A DNA stretch of 64,000 bases from Siphonodentalium dalli (GCA_032622095.1 CP136064.1:220300205-220364204); one strand, 5' to 3'. Shown: positions 44,302 through 56,253, counted from the first letter of the stretch. Numbers and translations: made by a program. The notes: a model not told the origin generated them from the letters alone.

Positions 44302-45980
44302 AGCCGATGAGCCCGACGTTGTCCGGGTTATTCAAAAACCAAATTTCGATAGCTCCACCCGTTTGCGAGATCTGGTCTGCACATGCGCGAAACTGGCGTC
44401 GCACGGGCTCGGCGACCCGATAAAATTCGTGTCCGGGGCAAGATACATTCACATAGCAAATTTCAAGTCGATAGCTCCACCCGTTTCCGAGATCTCGTCT
44501 GCGCATGCGCGAAACGGGCGCCGCACGGGCTCGCCAATACGACAACGTCGACCGCCTGGTCAAACTACACACACGTACCAAGTTTCGTCCCGATCGGTTG
44601 AGAATCGTATATTTGTATAAATGACATACATACATACAGACAGAGGTCTTCAAAATATATAGGAGACTAGCCGATGAGCCCGACGTTGTCCGGGCTATTC
44701 AAAAACCAAATTTCAAGTCGATAGCTCCACCCGTTTCCGAGATCTGGTCTGCGCATGCGCGAAGCTGGCGTCGCACGGGCTCGGCGGCCCGATAAAATTC
44801 GTATCCGGGGCAAGATACATTCACATACCAAATTTAAAGTCGATAGCTCCACCCGTTTCCGAGATCTCGTCTGCGCATGCGCTGCACGGGCGTCGCACTG
44901 GCTCGCCAATACGACAACGACGACCGCCTGGTCAAACTACACACACGTACCAAGTTTTGTCCCGATCGGTCGAGAATCGTAGATTTGTATAAATGACATA
45001 CAGACATACAGACAGACAGACAAACAAACAGGGGTCTTCAAAATATATTATAGACTAGCCGATGAGCCCGACGTTGTCCGGGCTATTCAAAAACCAAATT
45101 TCAAGTCGATAGCTCCACCCGTTTCCGAGATCTGGTCTGCGCATGCACGAAGCTGGCGTCGCACGGGCTCGGCGACAGGATAAAATTCGTATCCGGGGCA
45201 AGATACATTCACATAGCAAATTTCAAGTCGATAGCTCCACCCGTTTCCGAGATCTCGTCTGCGCATGCGCTGCACGGGCGTCGCATGGGCTCGCCAATAC
45301 GACAACGACGACCGCCTGGTCAAACTACACACACGTACCAAGTTTCGTCCCGATCGGTCGAGAATCGTAGATTTGTATAAATGACATACATACAGACAGA
45401 CAAACAGAGGTCTTCAAAATATATATGAGACTAGCCGATGAGCCCGACGTTGTCCGGGCTATTCAAAAACCAAATTTCAAGTCGATAGCTCCACCCGTTT
45501 CCGAGATCTGGTCTCGATAGCTCTACCAGCCCGATATTACCCGTTTCCAAGATCTGGTCTGCGCATGCGCGAAGCTGGTGTCGCACGGGCTCGGCGACCC
45601 GATAAAATTCGTATCCGGGGCAAGATACATTCACATACCAAATTTCAAGTCGATAGCTCCACCCGTTTCCGATATCTCGTCTGCGCATGCGCGAAGCTGG
45701 CGTCGCACGGGCTCGGGGACCCGATAAAATTCGTATCCGAGGCAAGATACATTCACATAGCAAATTTCAAGTCGATAGCTCCACCCGTTTCCGAGATCTC
45801 GTCTGCGCATGCGCGAAGCGGGCGCCGCACGGGCTCGCCAATACGACAACGTCGACCGCCTGGTCAAACTACACACACGTACCAAGTTTCGTCCCGATCG
45901 GTCGAGAATCGTAGATTTGTATAAATGACAAACAGACAGACAGACAAACAGACAGAGGTCTTCAAAATATATATGAGACT
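44302..45980 (+). repeat. Head-to-tail array of four type B SINE-like units
   Basis: Units start near 44302, 44668, 45056 and 45431 with agccgatgagcccgacgttg and end with a caga/cata tail plus ttcaaaatatat. The first three are 360-390 bp; the fourth is ~550 bp through internal duplication. Each has two or three copies of an internal block with tagctccacccgtttccgag and the palindrome tgcgcatgcgc, then caagtttcgtcccgatcggt. Proteins predicted here are artefacts of the GC-rich repeats. Confidence 0.85.
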
Positions 45981-46840
45981 AGCTGATGTGCCCAACTTCG
46001 TCCCGCCTATTCGGGGATTTCTTTGTGATCGCCTCCGTCTGGGCAGAATATACAGCGTCTGGATAACTATTGTTCGATCGGCCCAGAAACATGTATATAT
46101 GAGCGTATATGAGCGAGGTCAAGGACACGGTCGCAAGTGAAATTGGACCCGCCCATATTGTTCCCGGGATCAAAGTAGGCATACATGTATATACCAGATT
46201 TGAGTCGGATCGGTCGAGGTCCAGAAACACGGCTGTATGAGCGTATATGAGCTAGGTCAAGGTCAAGGACACAGTCGGACGTGAAAATGGACCCGCCCAT
46301 ATTGTTCCCGGGATCAAAGTAGGCCTATATACCAAATTCGAGTCCGATCGGTCGGGCAGTTTTCGAGTCTATAACACACACATACAAAAAGACATAAGTT
46401 CCAAATTATATAATAGACCAGGTGATGTGCCAGACTTCGTCCGGGCTATTTAGGGATTTCTTTGTGATCTGGACAAACTAGTGTTCGATCGGTCCAGAAA
46501 CATGCATATATCAGCGTATATGAGCGAGTTCAAGGTCACTGACATGATCGCACATGAAATTGAACCCGCCCATATTTTTCCCGGGATCAAAGTAGGCCTA
46601 CATACCAGATTTGAGTCGGATCGATCGATGTCCAGACATTTAAGTCGGATATGGGCGTATATGAGCGAGGTCAAGGACACGGTCGCACGTGAAATTGGAC
46701 CCTCCCATATTGTTCCCGGGATAGGCTTAAATACCAAATTCGTGTCGTATCGGTCGAACAGTTTTCGAGTCTATAACACATACACACATACATACAGGCA
46801 GAAAAGACAGACAGACGTTCCACAATATATAATAGATAAC
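45981..46840 (+). repeat. Two further type A SINE-like units
   Basis: Units at 45981-46430 (with an internal repeat of the ggtccagaaaca...gatcaaagtaggc part) and 46431-46840, each ending in a cata/caga tail and aatatataataga. The second belongs to the segment duplicated at 50455-51130. Confidence 0.8.
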
Positions 46841-47190
46841 GGAGATATTTGAAGAAGTGTTTAAAGATTGATATAATTATTAACTAAATAACGGCGTTCA
46901 AGTTACAAGGTGTTATTTAAGAGCTTAAGCCCTTAAACCTTTTTGTAAATGCCATATAAACTGTTATTTGGGGTCTATAAATCATGCTAACACAAATTTC
47001 TAAAAAACAAAAGTTTGGACAAAATTTATGTCCACATTGTCCTTGCATTCAAGGACAAGGATTGAGGGTTTAAGCTCATTAACCCTGGACGTTCATAATA
47101 ATATATCTGCAAATAATTGTTATTTTTCTCCAGTACTGAAGAGTTTACATAGCACATAGACATATATATACACATCAGATTACTAATAAT
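46841..47190 (+). repeat. Segment duplicated at 50731-51130, copy 1
   Basis: gatatttgaagaagtgttta, aaataacggcgttcaagtta, atttggggtctataaatcat and taaccctggacgttcataat are shared in order with 50731-51130. The similarity includes the SINE-like unit before it, so ~700 bp is duplicated. Copy 2 has an extra ~75-bp G/T-rich stretch near 50790-50870. No coding frame. Confidence 0.85.
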
Positions 47191-47329
47191 ATAGTTTACA
47201 GAGATAATATATGTTGTATATGTGGTATGCTAATATCAATATTCAAAGTAGCCCTTATATTAAACCTCTTTCGTTGGTGCACTTTTTGATGCCTCGTTTT
47301 AGCTCGTTAGTCTAACCGTCGTCTGTCCT

Positions 47330-47600
47330 GATTTCCCCCCAGACCGCTGGTCCGATTTCAACTAAATTTGGTGTGGTGACTAGGGGTACCTTGGCGGGGT
47401 TTATAACGCCGTTAGTTTTTTAAAATTCTGATCTAAATAAATTTAATCAAATAAATAACAAAAAACAAATACGCTCACTCTGGGCCTATTCAGCCCCAGA
47501 TGTTAGTTCTTTATACATGTGATTTCACTGTGGCCCGCGCCATCCAACAGAATAACGGGTCAAGTCCACTTTGGGCTTATATCAGAACCAAATAAGTCCA
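47330..47600 (-). repeat. Decayed pieces of families R1/R2
   Basis: ccgatttcaactaaatttgg resembles the start of R2, and gatttcactgtggcccgcgc followed by ataacgg resembles R1 (17877-18190, same orientation). Similarity is partial and by eye. Confidence 0.45.
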
Positions 47601-48813
47601 ATATGAACCAATGTCAATATTTAGGTCCAATATGAACCTATTTGCACGATGACATATTGAAGTAGCATAATAATATTAATATGATCATACGCAGGCGTAA
47701 TTAACGAACCGAAGCTAAACCAATCACATATATAGGGGTTTCTGTATGTAGCGTTTAACACAATTCTTATCAAAATCGCTTTATAGGTTCCCCCCAAATA
47801 AGATTCACATGCATAAGGCTTATGTTTGTTGGGGTAATTATAAATAGGTTTAATATGTTGTCGAGAGAGCATGGAACTGAAACTAACCGTTATATTACTT
47901 GGCGTACTGGGGGAGCTCTCCGCGTCAGATACTCAGGCTGTTCATTTCATGTCGATTTCAACGATAGTCGACAAGAAAAACAACGTCATCGTGTAACTTT
48001 CACCATTGACCGAATTCGCGTGGAACTGAATGTATCTTCTACTGTGTTCATAAGTATGTGTTTTCATTCTATTCAAGAAAATAGGATATATATATATATA
48101 TATGGATTATCAGATGCATGTAAGTATATGCAGACTTATCATAACAATCAAATCCATATTAAATATTATTTTATTTCCTTTCGCACGGTATAGTCTCTAC
48201 AGGACCATGCAGTATTGATCAACTGCTGTGTATCAGTTGGAAAATAAAGCTTTGAGATACACGTAGATCGTGTTGGGTTGTGGTGATTTTAGTTTATTTT
48301 AAAAATATTAAAACGTCCTAGGGTCCGATGATTTGATCCAGTAGAGTGCCGGAGTAGACCCGTTAGAAATTCATTATGGACCTGCTTTCCCTTATAAATA
48401 AAAACAAATAAATGATTTTCTGACGTTTATATAAATAGGAGAATGTTGCACGTCGACTGATTTGGGTTGGCCTCTTGACAACCTATTACGACATTAATGC
48501 TTTAAGCCCACCGATCTACTGCGCGACATTCGCGCTCCCGACATTCAAAACAACATAATAATTGGTGACGTCACAAAATCAGATATAGTCTATATACGAC
48601 CCAAAGCGTCCGGCTTTAGTTCGTTATCAACATATATAAAAGAATAGGATATGTCTATCATGTGAGACAAAACTATCTAATGGTCGTAACTCCGCCCAAA
48701 ATACGAGGCCCTGGTCGATTTTTGAACTCGAATAAGACATCTGTCATGTGCGCGAAGTGCACACATACATGGGCCGCATGATGAAGGCTCACAAAGGGAG
48801 CCTGTTTCAGCTG
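47601..48813. other. Unannotated stretch
   Basis: A 123-codon plus frame (47822-48193) has no recognised domain and runs through a ta microsatellite near 48090. Nothing else supported. Confidence 0.35.
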
Positions 48814-48874
48814 TACATATATGTGACCCGCCATATCAAATCCTGTCGTAAGTCGGGATTTTTTTTACCCTGTG

Positions 48875-48941
48875 CGAATGCATTCTCTTATATATGCGAG
48901 TCGACCATTGGTCGCCTCGCATATATAAGAGAATGCATTGG
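48875..48941. repeat. 67-bp hairpin, occurrence 2
   Basis: Same palindrome as 43290-43356 with a c-to-g change in the outer base pair region; followed by a T-rich stretch as in occurrence 1. Confidence 0.9.
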
Positions 48942-49161
48942 CATAACAATTTTTTATTATTTTTTTTAAATAAATGTTTCTTACAATTTTTAAGACATAA
49001 AATAAAAAACATCCATAACCCTGCAGGGAGCCCCACATATATATAGAAGCATATAGAAGAGTGTCGTCTGCTCATGTTTGTCTGGGGCTCTGTATGGGTG
49101 AAATTATAAAATTGTTAAAGAATACAAGCAAAAATTATTAAAATTGTAAAAAATTGTTAGG

Positions 49162-49228
49162 CCAATGCATACTCTTATATATGCGAGGCGACCTATGGTC
49201 GACTCGCATATATAAGAGAATGCATTGG
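49162..49228. repeat. 67-bp hairpin, occurrence 3
   Basis: Same palindrome, reversed relative to occurrence 2 as judged by the asymmetric centre (gaggcgacc...ggtcgactc). Followed by cacagggt and an A run. Confidence 0.9.
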
Positions 49229-49288
49229 CACAGGGTAAAAAAAAATCCCGACTTACGACTGGATTTGATATGGCGGGTCACATATATG

Positions 49289-50100
49289 ATCGACGAACGT
49301 GCGGAGCCCTGAACCGTATACCAGAACCGTCCCCGGTCGTCGGGCATCATAACACATTGCGAAATAAATCTCATACATTTCACCAGAGAAGAACATTGCA
49401 GGTGAATGTGAAGGCCCGTCTGCCGGTGGAAGTTTGAATCATCGCATTATACTTCGTAATACTCACTTTTGTCATCGGGAATCCAAATAGTTTGATAAAT
49501 ACGTGAAATACAATACAATACAATATGGCGCAGAGATACAAAATAATCTACTGGTGGTTTTATATAGCACTTAATTGATTACTTGCTCTTAGGACGTTTT
49601 TTTTTCTTCATAAATTGCAAAGATACAAGTCCGACAACTCACAATCTATGGGAAATGTACAGATATATATAGTGGTGGTTTTATTGTGTAATAATGGAAG
49701 GGAATCTCTATTTTTCACGCGGAAAAACTACAAGTTAAAAGTTAACTATATGAAATGTACAAGATGGTGGTTTTGTTGTGTCAAATCGGACAGGAATCTT
49801 AAATATTTTCAAGCGGATGAACTTTTCACTTATATCCTCCGCATGAAAAATAATAAAAGGTCAGCCGACCACAGTGTTCTCCGACAACGTGGCAAGCCGA
49901 TGCCGCTTTGTTAAAGAAATAAAAAAAAATGTTGAAATTTTCTAAGTCGAAAAGGGTTAATAAATCCGTAAAAAAAAAAAATCCGTCATCTATATACATT
50001 TTGCACATCTCTAATATGTGGGTAACAATGTTATTAAGTTTCAAATATCTAAGATCAAAACTGTTGGAGGAGTTGACTACACCATGAAGGTACCCTCATA
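49289..50100. other. Unannotated stretch
   Basis: No supported gene. A short caatacaataca repeat near 49510 and A runs near 49918 and 49970. Confidence 0.4.
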
Positions 50101-50730
50101 CAGAAAATGACATACATACATACATACATACATGCACACATACATACATACATACTCACATACACAGAAGTTCCAAAATATATAATAGACTAGCTGATGT
50201 GCCCGACTTCGTCCGGGCTATTCAGGGATTTCTTTGTGATCGCCTCCGTCTGGGCAGAATATACTGCGTCTGGACTATTGTTCGATCGGTCCAGAAACAT
50301 GCCTATGTGAGCGTATATGAGCGAGATCAAGGTCAATGACACGGTCGCAAAGTAGGCCAAAATACCAAATTCGAGTCGGATCGGTCTGGCAGTTTTCGAG
50401 TATATAACACACACACACATACAAATAGACAGAAGATCCAAAATATGTAATAGACTAGGCGATGTGTCGACTTCGTCCGGGCTATTTAGAGATTTCTTTG
50501 TGATCGCCTCTATCTGGGCAGAATATACAGCATCTGGACAAACTATTGTTCGATCGGTCCAGAAACATGCCTATATCAGCGTATATGAGCGAGATCAAGG
50601 TCAATGACACGATCGCACATGGAATTGAACACGCCCATACTGTTCCCGGGATCAATGTTGGCTCACATACCAAATTCGTGTCGGATTGGTCGAACACATA
50701 CATACAGGCAGACAAGACAGACAGAAGGGG
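50101..50730 (+). repeat. SINE-like tail plus two type A units
   Basis: A bare cata microsatellite tail with ttccaaaatatataatagac (50101-50190) is followed by type A units at 50192-50453 and 50455-50730, each with head, body and tail as in 45981-46840. The first has lost part of its body. Confidence 0.8.
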
Positions 50731-51130
50731 ATATTTGAAGAAGTGTTTAAAGATTGATGTAATTATAACTAAATAACGGCGTTCAAGTTAGATGTATACG
50801 TATCTATATATAAAGGGGTTTATGAGGTTTGGACTTTGGTTTAAATGTGGTTTAGGGGGTTTTGGGCTTTAAGAACTTAAGCCCTTAAGCCTTTTTGTAA
50901 ATGCCATATATTAACTGTTATTTGGGGTCTATAAATCATTCTAACACAACTTCCTAAAAACACAAAAGTTTGGACAAAATTTATGTTCACACTGTCCTTG
51001 CATCCAATGACAAGGATTGGGGGCTTAAGCTCATTAACCCTGGACGTTCATAATAATATATCTGCAAATAATTGTTATTTTTCTCCAGAACTGACGAGTT
51101 TACATAACACATAGACATATACACATCGGA
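50731..51130 (+). repeat. Segment duplicated from 46841-47190, copy 2
   Basis: See copy 1. Homology ends near 51130, where the two loci diverge after catagacatatacacatc. Confidence 0.85.
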
Positions 51131-52260
51131 TTATGAGCACATGGCTGCCAGGAACAAAAACTAGGATACGAGGTTGAATTTGCTGTGGTTTAATTTTTGG
51201 AACCCACCACCCCGGGAATGCAAAATTGTTTCCTGACTTATCTCGAATAAACACATTTCCAACGCACGTTTGTTTTTTCAAGGGCATTTGGGGACCCACC
51301 CCCCAAAGTTTGATGAAAACCGGTGAAAATAGCAGGATAAGGCAGACATAATGTGATAAATGTGTTCAGATAACCATGTTGATTATATGCCAATCGTGGA
51401 AGCGTGATGAGAAGCCCATGAAATCTCTGAAAATCACACATCAGGACATTGGAGGTGATCAGCGAGTTTCTGGGGTATAGAGATACAACAGCCAATTTAC
51501 CATTTTGAAACATTTTCCAAAATATTTAAATTCACAAAACAATTCACATAAATTAACAAATTATGTTTGGAAATATATGTCCATCATTTTTATGTTGAAG
51601 AATGTGTGTACTATAAGTCTAGCAAAGAGCAGTTAGGTTTATTTCAGATAAAATATATTTTACTCTAAACAATTTCTTATTTTTAGGAGAAAAATTTCAT
51701 AAATTTCAGATTTTTGTCAACACATAACTTCTCAACAAATAGTGTAGGACTATGCATTTGCATTCAGCAACCGACACAAGGACTATGTTATAACATGAAC
51801 TAAGTTTCAATTTGCAATTCTCAACCATTTCCTGATTTTCTAGTGTATTAGACCAATTACCAAACACGTTTTTTCCGAATATTTGACCACCTAGGTATGT
51901 TTAATCAATATTTGTTTGCAATTATACATATATGAGTAGAACTAGTGGGGAATTTGACACATATATGCTTAATTCGTATGAAAATGTTAATGCTTACAGT
52001 TTTTCCACAATCATAAATTCCTTTAGATTGAACTTATTGCAGTTGTAATTAAGGCAGTAGCCAATTCCTAGCCATGAGTCAGTTGTAGGAGACTAATTGG
52101 CGAAGAGTGTAAAGTCGCTCTAGCCTTTTCTCTCGTCGGTAAACTCCAGTCGTTCTTATCACATATATGTATTTGCGGCACATATTGTCTCTGGAACAGA
52201 GCAATCCGACACTCAACATGAGCGATGAACTCAGCAGATTCTAATTTCAATCTACGTACA
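51131..52260. other. Unannotated stretch
   Basis: No recognised feature. Frames of 60-91 codons on the minus strand (51075-51513, 52068-52250) show no family character. Confidence 0.4.
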
Positions 52261-52261
52261 T

Positions 52262-52438
52262 GTGACCGTGGACCAGGATGAGATGCAGTCCAAAATTAAG
52301 ACGATGAGCGAATTCAAAGAATTATTCACCAGGCTCCAGAAACAGATAAGTAACACTGGGGTAGATATTACTTATCAGTTAGACTCTATGAAGGAAAATC
52401 AAGATCAAACTCCATGCTGGGTTTACCTCCCTTGTTGA
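52262..52438 (+). other. Possible exon or ORF1/gag remnant
   Basis: 58 codons before TGA: VTVDQDEMQSKIKTMSEFKE, then LFTRLQKQISNTGVDITYQL and DSMKENQDQ. Helical, charged, coiled-coil-like; a cag at 52273-52275 could act as an acceptor. No family recognised and no neighbouring exon. It could be a retrotransposon ORF1 scrap. Confidence 0.25.
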
Positions 52439-52954
52439 CTCGGTAAGACCGCTGCTACCAGCGACCTGCTACCAGCGACATTTCATCCACATTTGGTGGA
52501 CTTCCGCGATATTAAATTTGGGCTGGGACATGGAATACAACAACGTTTGAATTGTTTTTAAATTTACAAATTTGTTGATTTTATTAAAAAAAATTTCGTT
52601 CTGAAAACACACTATAAAGTGTATATAATATAATAACGAAAACGAGACATACATAATTTATAAACTGTTAACAACATATATCAAATTCAATACATGACAA
52701 AGATGACTCAGTGGAGTTTATAAAGTGAACATAAAAACATTGACGTAATAATCTTTTTAAGGAAAGCAACTTTATTTAATGATAATAAACACATAAATAA
52801 AAATAAAAAACATGAGACATACATTATTTATAAACTGTTAACAAAAGATATCAAACTCAATACATGACAAAGATGACTCTTCACTGAGTCATCGTTGTCA
52901 TGTATTGAGTTTGATAAAGTGAACATAAACATATTAAGGTAAGAATCTTTTTAA
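52439..52954. other. Unannotated stretch with a local repeat
   Basis: acatacattatttataaactgttaac...caatacatgacaaagatgactc occurs twice (about 52645-52720 and 52815-52880), followed by a short inverted copy (gtcatgtattgagtttgata near 52900). No gene. Confidence 0.6.
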
Positions 52955-53760
52955 GAATTACTAAACCGTTTAGCACAGACCACAGTCCACTTCACTCATC
53001 CGATCATCACCAAACTTCATATTTATCTTGATATTGATCTATCAGATGAGAGCTATCAAATATGTTTTTAATTTCATCAGGGGGGGGGGGGGTGAAACAC
53101 AAATTCCGGAACGTATGCCGGGGTGGGTGGGTGGTCAAAGCCACAAACAAGCAATTTTTTCCGCAACTAAAAAAACGATTTCCTGCTTGTTTTTTAGTGT
53201 TTTGGCAATGAGTTGGGCCTCAAAACCACTTTGAATGAGAGAAATAATGTAATTCTAACTGTAAACTGACTGCAGGCAGTTATCGTGTTGTATTTTGTTG
53301 CACATTTTGAAATCCAAGATGGCCGCTGGCAGCCATTTGTTTTGGCCGAATGACCTCAAAATGACTCATTCCTATTTACATGTCCATGTTAACATCCATG
53401 ATAAATAGTATGCACAGAAATTCATATACAGCTGTTTACAGTGAATTTCCCCCCGCAAATCTCTGTTTTAGTGCTAAAAGGGGGTGGGTGTCAAAAAATG
53501 GTCGGAAAAAACTGCCGAAAACGGAAAAAACTGCCGAAAACGGAAAAAAATTTGGCGGTGGGGGTGGGTGGGTAAAAAAAAATGATCGAAAGGGAAAAAA
53601 TGCCATACGTGCCTGAAATCTTTTTCCGACCCCCCACCCCCCCCCCCTGATTTCATAGGAAAAAATGGTCGCCAGCGGCCATATTGAATTTACGTTATAT
53701 GTTATCGCGTCATGTCGATATCTAGTATTACTTAGAAATTTCACCTTTCCAGATTCATAA
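52955..53760 (+). repeat. Dispersed repeat family G, copy 1, split by a hAT-like element
   Basis: gtttagcacagacc, atcatcaccaaacttcatat, gagctatcaaatatg before the insertion and ggtcgccagcggccatattg, tctagtattacttag after it align with 54660-54900 (agctatcgaatactttgaat ... ttgtcgccagcagtcatctt). That second copy lacks the insertion. Confidence 0.75.
53078..53649. mobile_element. hAT-like non-autonomous element 1, 7-bp target duplication
   Basis: 572 bp. Ends cagggggg...ccccctg, subterminal ccggaacgtatgcc against inverted ggcatacgtgcctg, and Pro/Lys-rich GC-skewed inner repeats (aactgccgaaaacggaaaaa twice). The direct repeat atttcat lies at 53071-53077 and 53650-53656. CAGGG-type ends are characteristic of hAT elements, which normally duplicate 8 bp. 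An empty site is available at 54660-54900. Confidence 0.85.
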
Positions 53761-54659
53761 TTGCTCCATTGAATGTAACAGATGAAATTATTCCCCTCTT
53801 CGGATAGAGTGTCACTGAAACTTTATTTTGTCAGACTGTCTGTATAATCACTGATTATATATGGCAATAATCTGTAATAAGATGTGGCACTATTTTATTT
53901 TATATTTACATGCAGTGCTGTTTTTATACAACAATTCCAATCCCCCCTAGATCATGTGATCGACCATACATCGCGCGAGGACCTGGTTGAATTAAGGGGG
54001 GTTTTATGGATCACTTCTGTCCTCAAGATAGATTATACTTATGACATTTAATGGCATGTTTCTAACGCGGAGGGTTAGATATGCTAGAGAAACCACCACT
54101 CTTTAATTCACACCAAGTTCTCAGCTGTCATGTTCGGATATTAGAACCCATAGCCATGATATATGGTTTATTTTGTGTATACTAGTAATATAGTTATTTT
54201 CAGTACCTTTATATACCAGTACTGTGTATAACAATGCATATAAATTAATCCATGTATACATGTATATTGATTCAACGGATTCAGTGGTTTTGTCCATCAG
54301 TCTATCAAATTTGCGGGGAAAACATGGCCACAAGCAGTACACCCTGCTAAATTTCGAATTTGAATCAATTGGCGCACCCTGCAGTCAGCTTTTGGATATT
54401 TTGGGTCACCGCTAGATGTGAGCCATATTTTGTTCTCAAACTGTCCTTGTGAAGACATCACTGCCAGCGGTGATCTTCAATTTTACTATTTTTATGGCTA
54501 AATAATTTGGTTGATCCTACAGACGACACCCGTTGTCCGATCGTCACCAGATTCCACAATGATCTTCTGGATAACCAGGGTGAGCGTAATCTAATTTTCC
54601 CGAATTTCGTTTAAAAACATTACCACAGGCAGCAATTTGGTATCTTACTCTTTGATCCT
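53761..54659. other. Unannotated; further decayed family G pieces
   Basis: Near 54310-54330 (ggggaaaacatggcca) and 54460-54590 (cactgccagcggtgatcttc, ccgatcgtcaccagattcca) there are weaker resemblances to family G. No gene. Confidence 0.4.
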
Positions 54660-54900
54660 CTTTTGCATGACTGAATTGTTTAGCAACTGTACAGACATAT
54701 CCCTCATCTGATAGTCACCAAACTTCATATTGATCTTCGGGCTGACAACTAGATGGGAGCTATCGAATACTTTGAATTTTTTTTTGGAAAACATTGTCGC
54801 CAGCAGTCATCTTCTATTTTGGTTTTTATATACATGTATATCTCTTCATGCGGATAGCCAGTATTACGTAGGTACTTCAACTTTCCGCATTCCTGTCATC
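54660..54900 (+). repeat. Dispersed repeat family G, copy 2 (empty site)
   Basis: Colinear with 52955-53077 plus 53657-53760; shows the sequence without the hAT-like element. Diverged but alignable by eye. Confidence 0.65.
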
Positions 54901-55067
54901 ATTTGAAATATAAAAATTTACCTGATACATGCACACTTCAAAATTTGTTTCGTCGTATCTATTTTAATGACCCGTATGGTAATATTGATACAGATATATT
55001 TGTCAAACATTTCTTTGTACAATGTACAGGTATTTAGTTTGTAACTAAATCTAGAAATATATAATAG
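54901..55067. other. Unannotated
   Basis: Short AT-rich gap before the next SINE-like unit, no feature seen. Confidence 0.4.
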
Positions 55068-55567
55068 TAGCTGGTGGACCCGACTTCGTCCGGGATGTCC
55101 CCCTCTGATTTTCGGAGAATTGCGCGATTTAACCTTGAATTGACTATTTTAAAGGTGAAGGTCATGTCGGGGTCACGATTTGACCCGTCCAAAACACTCC
55201 CCGGACAAAAGTCACGACAAAAGTACCCGTCGAAATCCGCCCGGCTTTACCCGATTTGACCTTGAATTGACAATTTTGAATGTCAAGATCGGGTCAGGGT
55301 CATGATTTGACCCACCCGAAACACTCCTGGGACAAAAGTAACAGTAGGTATCAAATTTCGTTGAAATACTTCCGTTTTACCAGATTTGACCTTGAATTGA
55401 TCTTTTTGAATGTCAAAGTCAGGTCGGGATAAAAATTTGACCCGTCCAAAATACTCCCTGGAAATAATTTCCCCTAGGTATCAAATTTCGTCAAATCTGT
55501 CCGGCAGTTTTCCCGGCCATAGCTAACAGACAAACAGACAGACAAATGTCCAAAATATATATTAAAC
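55068..55567 (+). mobile_element. SINE-like unit, type C
   Basis: Head tagctggtggacccgacttcg; body with three tandem ~130-bp blocks (gatttgaccttgaattga ... tttgacccgtccaaaacact); 3' part tcaaatttcgtcaaatctgtcc and a caga tail ending in ccaaaatatatattaaact. It shares head and tail style with types A and B but has a different body. Confidence 0.7.
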
Positions 55568-55940
55568 TAGCTGATGTACTCGACTTCGTTCGGGCTAGTT
55601 AGGGATTTTTTTGTGATCGCCTCCATCTGGACAGTACCCAGTATATACAGCGTCTGGCCAAACTATTGTTCAATTGGTCCAGAAACATGCCTATATCAGC
55701 ACGTTCGAGAACATGGTCCCACGTGAAATTGGACCCGTCCATATTGCTCCCGGGATCGAAGTAGTCATACACACAAATGTTTAGTCGGATCGGTCAAGGT
55801 CCAGAAACATGCCTATGAGCGAGGACAAGTTGACACGTTAAATACCAAATTCGAGCAGTGTTAGAGTCTATAATACATACACACATTGCATTCATGCATA
55901 CACACATACATACAGACAGGTGTTCCAAAATGTATAATCG
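55568..55940 (+). mobile_element. SINE-like unit, type A, directly after type C
   Basis: agctgatgtactcgacttcg, ttttttgtgatcgcctcc, ggacccgtccatattgctcc and a cata/caga tail. Joined to the type C unit at its tail with no intervening DNA. Confidence 0.75.
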
Positions 55941-56253
55941 ATAGCTACAACAATTCTATGGTAGACAGTTCACGGCCGACCTGATGCATGCATCTTAGTT
56001 TTCTTGTAATGTTTTAATGTGGGAATTTTTCTCAAAGCACATAGATAATTTGACATTGGAGCGATCGGGTTTCGCCATTTTTTGCTGGAAAATCCCATGC
56101 TAAATATAGAAACATGGACTGATACCCAGCCGGTGACAGAGTCAGAAAGGAAGCATGACTGGTGCGCTCTGGTAGAGATTGAATCAAGATATCGGACAAT
56201 GCAATGTTACGGCTGTAATAAAGAATGGAGATACATGTTGCCTGCCCTTTTAA
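55941..56253. repeat. Contains a repeat shared with 19770-19880
   Basis: About 55990-56105 (aaagcacatag, ttcgccattttt, tatagaaac, acccag) matches, same orientation, the block at 19770-19880 inside the 9-bp-TSD element. The rest is unassigned. Confidence 0.6.

Larger units (their letters stand above)
48815..49288. mobile_element. Inverted-repeat element with a 67-bp hairpin at each end
   Basis: Outer inverted repeats ~60 bp long (atatatgtgacccgccatat, cgtaagtcgggatttttttt, accctgtgc) lead into a hairpin at 48875-48941 and its partner at 49162-49228, separated by ~220 bp of AT-rich DNA. The layout (CCCTGTG-hairpin ... hairpin-CACAGGG) is the same as in 57141-57532, but the outermost sequence differs. 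No target duplication was found. Confidence 0.7.

Noticed and set aside
44219-45924. Several 75-144-codon frames on both strands with similar repeated proteins
   Set aside because: They arise from the GC-rich type B SINE-like repeats, overlap on both strands and repeat with the unit; no protein family resemblance.
47822-48193. 123-codon plus-strand frame as a possible host gene
   Set aside because: No recognisable domain, crosses a TA microsatellite, no splice or promoter context; chance is more likely.
53380-53744. Overlapping Lys-, Pro- and Phe-rich frames
   Set aside because: Products of purine/pyrimidine-skewed subterminal repeats of the hAT-like element.
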